Shown here: positions 33,692 through 41,417 of the stretch, piece after piece
How the letters are laid out: each line of letters opens with the position of its first letter
Numbering within the stretch: the first letter of the stretch is position 1
Source: Oxalobacteraceae bacterium OTU3CINTB1
GTDB taxonomy: Bacteria; Pseudomonadota; Gammaproteobacteria; Burkholderiales; Burkholderiaceae_D
DNA: 64,000 nucleotides
Direction: 5' to 3'
NCBI GenBank assembly: GCA_024123955.1
Contig: CP099652.1
Location: forward strand, 124,001-188,000
Translations under genes and position numbers: made by a program
The notes under the pieces: generated by a model
Told to the model about the DNA's origin: nothing
The model's input: the letters and a program-made list of their open reading frames with translations, nothing else
Database searches by the model: none

Positions 33692-34177
33692 ATGACCCTG
33701 CGCATCCTCGCCACCGGCGGCACCTTCGACAAACATTACAACGAATTGAACGGCTCCCTGGGCTTCGCCGAGAGCCACGTGCCGGCGCTGCTGGAACGCT
33801 GCCGCCTGACTGTCGATGTGGCGCTTGAAACATTACCGCTGATGGATTCGCTCGACATGGTCGACGCCGACCGCGAACGCATCCTGGCCTCGTGCCGCGC
33901 CGCGCCGGAGAAGGCGATCGTGATCATCCACGGCACCGACACCATGCCGCAAACGGCCATGGTGCTCGGGCCAGCCGAGCTCGGCCAGACGATCGTGCTG
34001 ACCGGCGCGATGATCCCCTACGAGATCGCCAATTCGGACGCGCTGTTCAACCTCGGCTTCGCCTGCGGCGTAGCGCAAACCTTGCCGCCCGGCGTGTATG
34101 TGGCGATGAACGGCAAGATCTTCGCCTGGGATAACGTCCAGAAGAACAAAGCGGCCGGCGTGTTCCAGCCGCTGTAA
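33692..34177 (+). CDS. half-size L-asparaginase-domain protein
   Basis: 161 aa, about half of a normal L-asparaginase (~330 aa). The N-terminal nucleophile motif ILATGGTFDK (T11) and the second motif IIHGTDTMPQTA are intact, and VLTGAMIPYEIANSDALFNL fits the fold, but the C-terminal domain is absent and I see no equivalent of the ADK lysine of full-length enzymes. The clean stop and the short spacing to a terminator suggest a real short gene, and short asparaginase-domain proteins exist as a group. Whether it hydrolyses asparagine is open. Confidence 0.82.
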   Translation: MTLRILATGGTFDKHYNELNGSLGFAESHVPALLERCRLTVDVALETLPLMDSLDMVDADRERILASCRAAPEKAIVIIHGTDTMPQTAMVLGPAELGQTIVLTGAMIPYEIANSDALFNLGFACGVAQTLPPGVYVAMNGKIFAWDNVQKNKAAGVFQPL

Positions 34178-34204
34178 GAGCTCGATAAACCCGCACGGCC
34201 ACGC

Positions 34205-34232
34205 GGGGTCGGACCCTACAGGGTCCGACCCC
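34205..34232. repeat. minimal palindrome A of the GGGGTCA/GGGGTCG family
   Basis: GGGGTCGGACCCT (34205-34217) and its perfect complement (34220-34232) with a two-base loop, lying 28 bases after the asparaginase-like stop. It is the compact REP-like core; the five longer elements in this window extend the same kind of end sequence. Confidence 0.8.
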
Positions 34233-34284
34233 TAAGAGGTAACGCAAGCGTATAGGCAAAGGCGCACCGGGTTCCGCCAGACGT

Positions 34285-34323
34285 AAAAAAGCCGCGACAT
34301 CCTGCGATGTCGCGGCTTTTTTT
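34285..34323. terminator. bidirectional rho-independent terminator
   Basis: GCCGCGACATC (34291-34301) and GATGTCGCGGC (34306-34316) form an 11-base stem with A6 on the left and T7 on the right. It serves rdgC (minus) and the asparaginase-like gene (plus). Confidence 0.93.
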
Positions 34324-34334
34324 ATCCCAAAACC

Positions 34335-35231
34335 TTAGGCTTTCGCTTCGCCGCCCAATGCCTCGACCACGTCGGCCATCAGCTTGTTCAGCTCGCCCGT
34401 CATCAGCATGAAGTCGCCGTCGAAACGCTCTTCGTCGTTCTTGGTGCTCGATTCCTTTTCGGCGATCACGTCCAGCGGCTTGATGCCCTTGATCGCCAAC
34501 GATTCGGTCAGCACGAAGGAAATCTTGCTGTCCCACGTCATGGCCAGACGCGTGCACTGCTTGCCGGCGGCGATGTGGCGGCGCACCTCGTCCGCTTCCA
34601 GCGTGTGGCGCACGTAGCGCACGGCGGCCTTGCTCTCGCCGGTGGCGCGCAGTTCGGTGTCCATGTCGACCGTGAAGCCGGCCGGCGCGTCGTCCGCCTG
34701 CAGCCACTCGGTCATCACGCCCACCGGCGAGCGCTGTACGCGCAGGCTTTCCAGCGGTAGTTTATCGACGGCCTTCAGCAACAGCTTGATCACTTCGTCG
34801 GCCTTGGCAGGGCTGGCCGCATCGACCACCAGCCAACCGTTGACCGGGTCGATCCAGGTCCAGACGTTGCTGCGGATCGAGAACGCGCGCGGCAACAACT
34901 CGTCGGCGACGCGTTCTTTCAGCTCTTTCATGGCTTTCTTGCCAGGAGCGAAACCTTGCGCTTCTTCCATTTCGGCCGCGCGGGCCTTGGCGACCTGGTT
35001 GATGACGGTCGACGGCAGCAGTTTTTTCTCGGTGCCCAGCAGAATCAGCATTTGCTTGTTCACCACGTGCACCAGGCCGCCGTTCGGGCGCGGCGTGTCC
35101 CAACCCTGGCGCAGCAACTCGTTGCTGCTGGCTGGTACGAAGGAGTGGGGAGCGAGGGCGGCTTCCAGTTGTTCAGGGGTATAGGCCCACGGGGCCGGCA
35201 GACGGTAAATCTGAAGATTCTTAAACCACAT
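34335..35231 (-). CDS. rdgC: recombination-associated protein RdgC
   Basis: 298 aa. The start [20 protein letters not shown] is typical of RdgC, as are [40 protein letters not shown] and [20 protein letters not shown]. RdgC is a ring-shaped nucleoid-associated DNA-binding protein that modulates RecA. Length is normal and the gene intact. The promoter lies upstream on the minus strand, with a TAAAAT -10 (35278-35273) next to the hairpin at 35285-35320. The terminator is shared with the convergent gene. Confidence 0.95.
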   Translation of the reverse strand: MWFKNLQIYRLPAPWAYTPEQLEAALAPHSFVPASSNELLRQGWDTPRPNGGLVHVVNKQMLILLGTEKKLLPSTVINQVAKARAAEMEEAQGFAPGKKAMKELKERVADELLPRAFSIRSNVWTWIDPVNGWLVVDAASPAKADEVIKLLLKAVDKLPLESLRVQRSPVGVMTEWLQADDAPAGFTVDMDTELRATGESKAAVRYVRHTLEADEVRRHIAAGKQCTRLAMTWDSKISFVLTESLAIKGIKPLDVIAEKESSTKNDEERFDGDFMLMTGELNKLMADVVEALGGEAKA

Positions 35232-35284
35232 GAGTGTTGCCTTGTCCTAAAGTGAAAATGCCAGGGAACGACATTTTACACGGT

Positions 35285-35320
35285 GGCGGCCGGCGCAGGC
35301 TGGTATCCGCGCCGGCCGCC
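35285..35320. other. perfect 12-base stem-loop between S8 protease and rdgC
   Basis: GGCGGCCGGCGC (35285-35296) and GCGCCGGCCGCC (35309-35320) with a 12-base loop and no T-tract. It could be a transcript end stabiliser or a barrier that protects rdgC from read-through. Confidence 0.65.
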
Positions 35321-35336
35321 AGTCTTTCAGCGGCGC

Positions 35337-38300
35337 TTACAACGACGGCGCGCGCTTGATGGTGCGCGCCTCCCCGCGCGCGACGGGTGGCGCGCCGTCG
35401 GTGCCGATGCTGATCAGGGTTGTTGTTGCCACGCCACCGTTGGCGTCGAGCAGTTGCACGCCGCCCAGGTAGCGTTTGCCGTCGACCAGGCCGGCCCAGC
35501 TTAGTCCAACGGTGGCCGTGCTGCCGGCCACGATGCGGCCCGGTACGGCCGCCTTCAGGTTGCCGCCGGCGTCGCTACGGTTGACCATGCCCGAAGACAA
35601 GGTGAACGCCGCCGTCGACCGGCCGGACAGCGCATAGCCGATCACGCACAGCTGGTAGGCGCCGGCAGGCGGACTGGCCAGCGAGATCGTCTCGTTGGCG
35701 CCCACGTGCATGCTTAAGTTAACCAGCGCGCCGTTTTGCAGCAGCACCAGGTCCAGGTCCTGCGCGCCGCCGGCGCCGCCCTCCACGTCACGGTCGAACA
35801 GTTCGAAGCGAGCCGCCACCGTGCCCGAAGGCACCGTCACCGGCACCAGGCGCACGCCGCCGCCGCCGGCCTTGCAGGCAGCCACCGCCTGCGCCACCGT
35901 GTCGGCGCTGCCGGACGGCGCCTGCGCCACGCTCAGCGCGGTGCGCGTGACTTCCTTCATGCCGGCCACCACGGTGGCGAGCTTGCCGCTGAAGCCCGTG
36001 TCCACGCTCAGCAGGCGCATGCCGCTGGCGCGCGCGGCCGTGACCAGCGGCGCCGTCACCAGCGGCGGGCCGGAGCGCGCCTGCAGTGGACTGCGCACGG
36101 TATGCGCGCCGTCGCTCCAGGTCAGCGCGCCGAATTGCCAGACGTTGTCCGGCGCGCCGTTGCGGGTCAGCGTGACGGTGAACGACTGGCTCTCGCCCGG
36201 CGCCAGGGTCAGCGCGGCCGGCGTTACCGCCACGCTGTAGCCGCTCAGGGCGGCCTTGGCCGTGTAGGTGGTCCGCGCCGGGCCGACGTTGGTGACGGCG
36301 CGTGTGACGCTCTGGCTGCCCATGACGTTGTTGACGGTGATCGACGCCTGGTTCAGGTTGTAGCTCTGGATGGTGCCGGCGCCGCACTCCTCGCTGATGC
36401 CCAGGCCACACATATATTTGCGGTAGTCGGGCAGCGCGGCGTCGTACACCAGGCCGGGATCGGCGGCGGCGTTGGGCGCGACGTGGCCGGCGCCCTGCCC
36501 CCACGGCAGCACGCCGCGCGCGGCGCCGGTCTGGGCGTCGGGCAGCGTGTCGGTGGCCGAGGTCATCAGCGCCGACTTGATCGCCGCCGGGCTCCAGTCC
36601 GGATGGCGCTGGCGCAGCAGCGCGGCCAGGCCGGCCACGTGCGGCGAGGCCATCGACGTGCCCTGGTAGAACGCGAAGGCGGTCGGCGGCGTCAGGGCGC
36701 CGGCGGCCACGGCGTCGCGCTGGTCGGTCGTCAGGCCGGGCGTGACGCTGGCGAGGATGTCGACGCCGGGCGCGGCCAGGTCCGGCTTGAGCAGGTTGGG
36801 GTCGGTCGGATTGGGGCCGCGCGATGAAAAGCCCGCCACCACCGGCGCCTTGACCAGGCCGCGCGTGGCGGCAAACTTGCCGATCGCGCCGGCTGCGCCG
36901 GCCGTTTTGGCGTACTGCTGGATCAGGTGGCCGTCGTCCACCGTCACGTGCACGGTCGGCACCGAGTGCACGTCGGCCACCGGACCGGCGCCGTCGTCGA
37001 CCATGACCATCCCAACGCCTCCCGCTTCCAGCACGGCGCGGCTTTTCTCGACGCGGTCGATGGCGCCGCGCGTGCAGGTGACGATCTTGCCGCGCACCTT
37101 GGCCGGATCGAGCACCGGCGCGCCGCTGTTGGAGGCGGCGCTGTAGCACAGCGACAGCGCCTCGGCGTCGGCCCCGGCAACGCCGGCGTCCTCGGCGCGG
37201 ATCAGCGGGCTGCGCGGCAGCGCGGTCTGGTTCAGCGAGGCGCCGTTGTACTTGACGCCGTTGGCCAGGGTCAGCGGCGCGGCCAGCGTACGGTCGTGGG
37301 TGGACGCGGCCACCGTCGCCAGCCACGGGCTGACGTGGTTGACCGACGGCCCCGGCCCGGCGTTGCCGGCGGCGGCGGCAACGAACACGCCGGCGCTGGC
37401 CGCGTGCAGGAAGGCCTGCTCGACCGGATCGTCGACGCGGTCGCCGCCGCTGATCGAGTAGTTAATCACGTGCACGCCATCGAGCACGGCCTTTTCGACC
37501 GCCGCCACGCTGTCGCCGGTGAAGCAGCTCGAGGTGCCGCCGGTCGGATCGGCGTCGTCCTGGTAGGACCAGCACACCTTGTACATGGCGACGCGCGCGC
37601 GCGGCGCCATGCCGGAGGTCGCGCCCATCGGCACGCCGTCGACGCTGGACTCGACGCCGCCGTTGCCGGCGGCGGTGGTGGAGGTGTGGGTGCCGTGGCC
37701 GCCGTGGCCGACGCGCCCGCCGAGCGAATCGCGCGCCGAGCGGAAGTCGCTCCAGTGCGGCGTCAGGCCCTGTTCGCGGTAGTCGGCGTCGAAGTATTGC
37801 GCGCCGATCAGCTTGTTGTTGCAGTGGCGGGTCTCGAAGCCTTCGCCGGGCGTGCATTCGCCCTTCCACGCGGCCGGCGGCGCGTCGTAGGCCGGCGTGC
37901 CGCTGGCGTCGAAGGTCGGACGGCCGGCGCCGTCGACGCGGTCGGCGTACGACAGGCTCTCGGGCCAGACGCCGCCGTCGAGCACGCCGACGATGATGTC
38001 CTCGCCGGCATGTTCCTTGCCGCCGAGCTGGTTCCACAGGCCGCCCGGCTGGTCCAGGCCGAGGAAAGCGGGCGTGTAGCTGGTGACCGGCGTGCGGCGC
38101 TCGTCGGCGTAGACGGCGGCGACATCTGCGCTGGCGGCCAACTGGCGCACCTCGGCGTCGGTCAGCAAGGCGTTGAAGCCGTTGAAGACCACCTTGTAGT
38201 CGTAGATCACGGGCGCGGCGGCGACGGTGGCGCGTACCTTCGCGCGCCGCTGGTCGAGGTAGGCGCTGTAAATATGCACTTCGGGCGCGTTCAGGTCGAG

Positions 38301-38471
38301 GTGGGCGCCGCCGGCCGGGCGCGTGGCGCGCATACCGGCGACGCCGCCGGTGTAGCCGGCAACAGGCTTGTCGGCCAGTTTGACCAGATAGCTGCGGCGC
38401 GCTTCCTCGGCGCCGGCACCATGGGCGGCGCACAGCAGCAGCACCGCCAGATAGAGGGGATGACGTTTCAT
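35337..38471 (-). CDS. secreted S8 (subtilisin-like) serine protease
   Basis: 1044 aa from the ATG at 38471 (signal MKRHPLYLAVLLLCAAHGAG). An I9-type propeptide region (~27-125) is followed by the S8 domain with catalytic D165 (IIVGVLDGGVWPES), H259 (GHGGHGTHTST) and S606 (GTSMASPHVAGLAAL), and a PA insert between them (~430-560, RGKIVTCTRGAIDRVEKSRA). The C-terminal third has a fibronectin-III-like domain (NVGPARTTYTAKAALSGY) and a further beta domain. The plan matches plant-type subtilases found in Oxalobacteraceae and Xanthomonadaceae. No PEP-CTERM tail is present. It begins 22 bases after the double PEP-CTERM gene on the same strand, so the two are probably cotranscribed. Confidence 0.93.
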   Translation of the reverse strand: MKRHPLYLAVLLLCAAHGAGAEEARRSYLVKLADKPVAGYTGGVAGMRATRPAGGAHLDLNAPEVHIYSAYLDQRRAKVRATVAAAPVIYDYKVVFNGFNALLTDAEVRQLAASADVAAVYADERRTPVTSYTPAFLGLDQPGGLWNQLGGKEHAGEDIIVGVLDGGVWPESLSYADRVDGAGRPTFDASGTPAYDAPPAAWKGECTPGEGFETRHCNNKLIGAQYFDADYREQGLTPHWSDFRSARDSLGGRVGHGGHGTHTSTTAAGNGGVESSVDGVPMGATSGMAPRARVAMYKVCWSYQDDADPTGGTSSCFTGDSVAAVEKAVLDGVHVINYSISGGDRVDDPVEQAFLHAASAGVFVAAAAGNAGPGPSVNHVSPWLATVAASTHDRTLAAPLTLANGVKYNGASLNQTALPRSPLIRAEDAGVAGADAEALSLCYSAASNSGAPVLDPAKVRGKIVTCTRGAIDRVEKSRAVLEAGGVGMVMVDDGAGPVADVHSVPTVHVTVDDGHLIQQYAKTAGAAGAIGKFAATRGLVKAPVVAGFSSRGPNPTDPNLLKPDLAAPGVDILASVTPGLTTDQRDAVAAGALTPPTAFAFYQGTSMASPHVAGLAALLRQRHPDWSPAAIKSALMTSATDTLPDAQTGAARGVLPWGQGAGHVAPNAAADPGLVYDAALPDYRKYMCGLGISEECGAGTIQSYNLNQASITVNNVMGSQSVTRAVTNVGPARTTYTAKAALSGYSVAVTPAALTLAPGESQSFTVTLTRNGAPDNVWQFGALTWSDGAHTVRSPLQARSGPPLVTAPLVTAARASGMRLLSVDTGFSGKLATVVAGMKEVTRTALSVAQAPSGSADTVAQAVAACKAGGGGVRLVPVTVPSGTVAARFELFDRDVEGGAGGAQDLDLVLLQNGALVNLSMHVGANETISLASPPAGAYQLCVIGYALSGRSTAAFTLSSGMVNRSDAGGNLKAAVPGRIVAGSTATVGLSWAGLVDGKRYLGGVQLLDANGGVATTTLISIGTDGAPPVARGEARTIKRAPSL

Positions 38472-38493
38472 GGAATTCCTTGAATGAGTGAGA

Positions 38494-39966
38494 TCAGGCC
38501 GGGGTGGTGGCGGCGGTGGACATGGTGGCGGCGGTGGACATGGCGGCGGCGCGGCGGCGCGCGGTCGCGCCGACCAGCGCCAGGCCGAGGCCGAGCATGG
38601 CGTAAGTGGCCGGTTCCGGCACCGGCGAGACTGCGTCGGACAGGTTATCGAGCGCGAACTGGCCCTTGTTGGAGTTGAAGGCGTTGCAGTCGCCCTCGAA
38701 GTCGCAGCTGTAGCTGGCCACGCTGATGGCGATGAAGCCGCTGCCGGCGAAGGCGCTGCTGGTGACGTAGTGCTGGAAGCCGTAGGCGGGACTGGCCAGC
38801 TCGTAGAATTCCTCCATGACGCTGCCGTCGGCGCGGGTGCCGGTGAGCCACAGCACGCCGGAGACGAACGGATCGCCGCGCAGGTCGTGGCCGATGGCGC
38901 TGGCGTCAAAGCTCGACAGATGGAACACGCCGCCCGATTCCGCGCTCATGCTAAGGCGTCCGTCGTTCAACCCGGCCAGGTAGTGCGTGGCGTTGTTGGA
39001 CGGGCAGGTCATGTTGACGCAAAAGAAAGGATCAGCGCCGTCGATCACTGCGCCGACCAGGCCGCCTCCGTCGGCGGGGTCGCCCACGTAGGCGCCGGTG
39101 AAGGCGTAGCCGCCGTGCGTGAACGTCTCGCCGTCGAACAGGAAGGCTGGATCGGCGGCGTCGAAGTCGACGCTGGCGGCGTGCGCAGCCGGCAGCGCCA
39201 GCAAGGTGGCACCGGCCGCCAGCGCCAGCGCAAGGCGTCGGGACACCGTGCCAGCGCTCGCCGGTGCGAAGCGGCGGCGCGCCATCGCGCCCACCAGCAA
39301 CAAGCCGGCGCCGAGCATCAGCCACTCGGCCGGTTCCGGCACCGGCGCCGCCATCGGCACCAGGTCCAATCGCAGTTGCGTGGCGTCGCGGCCATTGCCC
39401 GAAATGTAGATGCCGCTGCCCAGCACGGCCTCGCTGCGGATCGGCTGGGCGTTGGTGGTCTTGTTGGTGAAGCCGACCAGAAAGTAAGCGCCGGAGGCGG
39501 CGTTGATATCGGCCAGCGCGCGCCCGTTCAACGTCAGGCTCAGCGGGTCGTTGTAGAAGGTGCCCGATCCGTATTCCCGCCCCGACCCCAGATCCTCGTA
39601 GACCTCGGTGCCAGGATGGAAGGTGTTAAGGAACGATGAGAACGGCGTGCTGACGTCGAACAGGCCGAGCACGGCGGGACCGCCGTCGCCATAGCTGCCC
39701 GGCGTCATACTAATGGTCGCGCTGGCATAGCTGCCGGCGGGGATGAAAAACGCCGCCCAGCTATTGAAGCGCTGGCCGTTTTCGCTGCCGGTGAAGGTAT
39801 TGTTGAGCGGATTGGCCTCGTCGCTGCCGCCCGTGTTGCTGACCCAGCCGTTGAGCGCCGAATACGTCGTCACGCCCGCCTGGACGGTGGCAGAAGCCAG
39901 CAGCGCCAAACCGAGTCCGGCTGCCGCCAGGCAGGACCGCAATTGCAATTTACTCTTAACCATCAT
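38494..39966 (-). CDS. double PEP-CTERM protein: two exported proteins in one ORF
   Basis: 490 aa. Residues 1-30 are a signal peptide, and 31-205 a beta-rich passenger ending in a PEP-CTERM signal (VPEPAEWLMLGAGLLLVGAM, then ARRR). Without a stop, a second signal-peptide-like segment follows (RRLALALAAGATLLALPAAH, ~244-263), then a second passenger and a second PEP-CTERM (VPEPATYAMLGLGLALVGAT, then ARRR), and a short MSTAAT-repeat tail. An internal GTG at 39246, just before the second signal, could start a separate 250-aa protein. PEP-CTERM proteins are sorted and cleaved by exosortase in EPS-producing Gram-negatives. Either a stop was lost, or both products come from one ORF. Confidence 0.82.
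   Translation of the reverse strand: MMVKSKLQLRSCLAAAGLGLALLASATVQAGVTTYSALNGWVSNTGGSDEANPLNNTFTGSENGQRFNSWAAFFIPAGSYASATISMTPGSYGDGGPAVLGLFDVSTPFSSFLNTFHPGTEVYEDLGSGREYGSGTFYNDPLSLTLNGRALADINAASGAYFLVGFTNKTTNAQPIRSEAVLGSGIYISGNGRDATQLRLDLVPMAAPVPEPAEWLMLGAGLLLVGAMARRRFAPASAGTVSRRLALALAAGATLLALPAAHAASVDFDAADPAFLFDGETFTHGGYAFTGAYVGDPADGGGLVGAVIDGADPFFCVNMTCPSNNATHYLAGLNDGRLSMSAESGGVFHLSSFDASAIGHDLRGDPFVSGVLWLTGTRADGSVMEEFYELASPAYGFQHYVTSSAFAGSGFIAISVASYSCDFEGDCNAFNSNKGQFALDNLSDAVSPVPEPATYAMLGLGLALVGATARRRAAAMSTAATMSTAATTPA
38506..38541. repeat. tandem 18-base repeat, two perfect copies
   Basis: GGTGGCGGCGGTGGACAT is repeated at 38506-38523 and 38524-38541, coding on the minus strand for MSTAAT twice, after the arginine cluster of the second PEP-CTERM signal. 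It is a likely slippage product. Confidence 0.85.
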
Positions 39967-40028
39967 CACCCCATAGTTGTATTAATTGACAGGAGGTTTG
40001 ATGGTAGCTATATACGAAAACCAAATAT

Positions 40029-40043
40029 GTAACAAGAAGTTAC
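40029..40043. promoter_or_regulatory. inverted repeat upstream of the PEP-CTERM gene
   Basis: GTAAC-AAGAA-GTTAC, with a further GTTAC at 40045-40049, in the AT-rich 220-base gap between the PEP-CTERM start and dinB. It is a possible operator; the regulator is unknown. I could not find a clear sigma-54 -24/-12 pair here. Confidence 0.35.
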
Positions 40044-40186
40044 GTTACGAAATGCATTTGTAATTAACTGTATGTAATTATCCATATGGGCTATGGCCGA
40101 TGGCGATCGTGGTGCGCCTTGCTGCACCAAAATGGCTCGCAGGCGTCGTCTGCGACTCTCTCGTAAGAGATAGGGCAGTGTCGCAA

Positions 40187-41338
40187 TTATGCGAACAAAT
40201 CGCCTTGGATCGCGCGCTTGATCTGGCCGGCGGGCGGCGGCGGTTCGAGCGTGCTGGCCCGTACGCCCAGCAGCCGCAGGCGCCGCTCCAGCGGCACGCG
40301 CTTGAGGCATTCGCGCGCCGCGTGCAGGATGGCGGTCGGGTCCGCCACTGGCTGCGGCAGGGTGACGTTGCGACTGACGATCTGGAAATCGTCGAAGCGC
40401 AGCTTGATGCTGATGGTGCGGCTGACGTAGCCCTTGCGTTTGAGGTCGTCCGCCAGCCGGTCGCACAGCGACGTCAGGATGCCGGACAGCGCGCCCCGGT
40501 CCTGACGCGCGTGCAGGTCGCGCTCGAAGGTGGTTTCGCGGCTGATCGACTTGCTCTCGGAGCTGGTGGAGATTTCACGGTGGTCGATGCCGCGCGCGGC
40601 CGTGGCCAGCCAGCCGGCGTAGTGCGCGCCGAAGTGGTCCTGCAACAGGCCGGCGTCGGCCGCCGCCAACTGGCCGATGGTGTCGATGCCGAGCGCCGCC
40701 AGTTTTTCGGTGGCCTTGGGGCCGATGCCGTTGATCTTGCGCACGCCGAGAGGCCAGATGCGCGCCGGGATGTCGTCATAGCCGAGGATGGTCAGGCCGT
40801 TGGGCTTTTCCAGGTCGGAGCAAATCTTTGACAGCAATTTGTTGGGCGTGATGCCGATCGAGCAAGACAGGCCGGTGGCGTCGCGCACGGCCTGCTTGAT
40901 GCGCTGCCCCAGTTCGCGCGTTTCGCCTTCAACGCGGGTCAGGTCGATATAAATCTCGTCGATGCCCCGGTCCTCGAAGTCCGGCGCGATCGACGCCACG
41001 GCGGCCTTGAAGAGGCGTGAGAAATGGCGGTAGGCGTCGAAATTGACCGGCAGCAGGATGGCGTCGGGCGCCAGCTTGGCGGCCTTCATCATGCCCATGG
41101 CCGAGCCCACGCCCAGCGCGCGCGCCTCGTAGGTGGCGGTGGTGATGACGCCACGGCCGACATAGTCGCGCAGGCGGGCGTAGCGGTGCGTGCCGTCCTG
41201 CTGCAATACCGGCTGGGCGTCGCGGCCGCCGCCGATCACCACCGGCTGGCCGCGCAGGTCCGGGTAGCGCAGCAGCTCCACGGAGGCGTAGAACGCATCC
41301 ATGTCGAGGTGGGCGATGCGCCGGGTATCGTCAGTCAT
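40187..41338 (-). CDS. dinB: DNA polymerase IV
   Basis: 383 aa. Y-family polymerase: DMDAFYASVELLRYPDLRGQ (acidic residues D12, D14), YEARALGVGSAMGMMKAAKL, RGIDEIYIDLT (second metal site), SCSIGITPNKLLSKICSDLE, the helix-hairpin-helix INGIGPKATEKLAALGID, and a little-finger domain. The C-terminus PPPAGQIKRAIQGDLFA includes a QGDLF clamp-binding motif. It performs error-prone translesion synthesis. Complete. A perfect LexA box lies about 20 bases upstream of the start, so strong SOS control is expected. Confidence 0.96.
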   Translation of the reverse strand: MTDDTRRIAHLDMDAFYASVELLRYPDLRGQPVVIGGGRDAQPVLQQDGTHRYARLRDYVGRGVITTATYEARALGVGSAMGMMKAAKLAPDAILLPVNFDAYRHFSRLFKAAVASIAPDFEDRGIDEIYIDLTRVEGETRELGQRIKQAVRDATGLSCSIGITPNKLLSKICSDLEKPNGLTILGYDDIPARIWPLGVRKINGIGPKATEKLAALGIDTIGQLAAADAGLLQDHFGAHYAGWLATAARGIDHREISTSSESKSISRETTFERDLHARQDRGALSGILTSLCDRLADDLKRKGYVSRTISIKLRFDDFQIVSRNVTLPQPVADPTAILHAARECLKRVPLERRLRLLGVRASTLEPPPPAGQIKRAIQGDLFA

Positions 41339-41358
41339 GTGCCGGATTTGGAACTAAT

Positions 41359-41378
41359 TACTGTGAATTCATACAGTA
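41359..41378 (-). promoter_or_regulatory. LexA (SOS) box of dinB
   Basis: TACTGTGAATTCATACAGTA matches TACTGT-N8-ACAGTA exactly and is located 21-40 bases upstream of the dinB ATG. Confidence 0.92.
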
Positions 41379-41417
41379 TCCACGGAAATTGCCCAGGCTG
41401 CAAGTCCAGGCCAGCAA

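Noticed and set aside
40001..40063. 20-codon ORF with a good AGGAGG upstream
   Set aside because: Too short, no recognisable sequence, lies in an AT-rich promoter island; kept only as an observation.
39967..40100. Sigma-54 promoter for the PEP-CTERM gene
   Set aside because: No convincing GG/GC pair at -24/-12 spacing on the minus strand.
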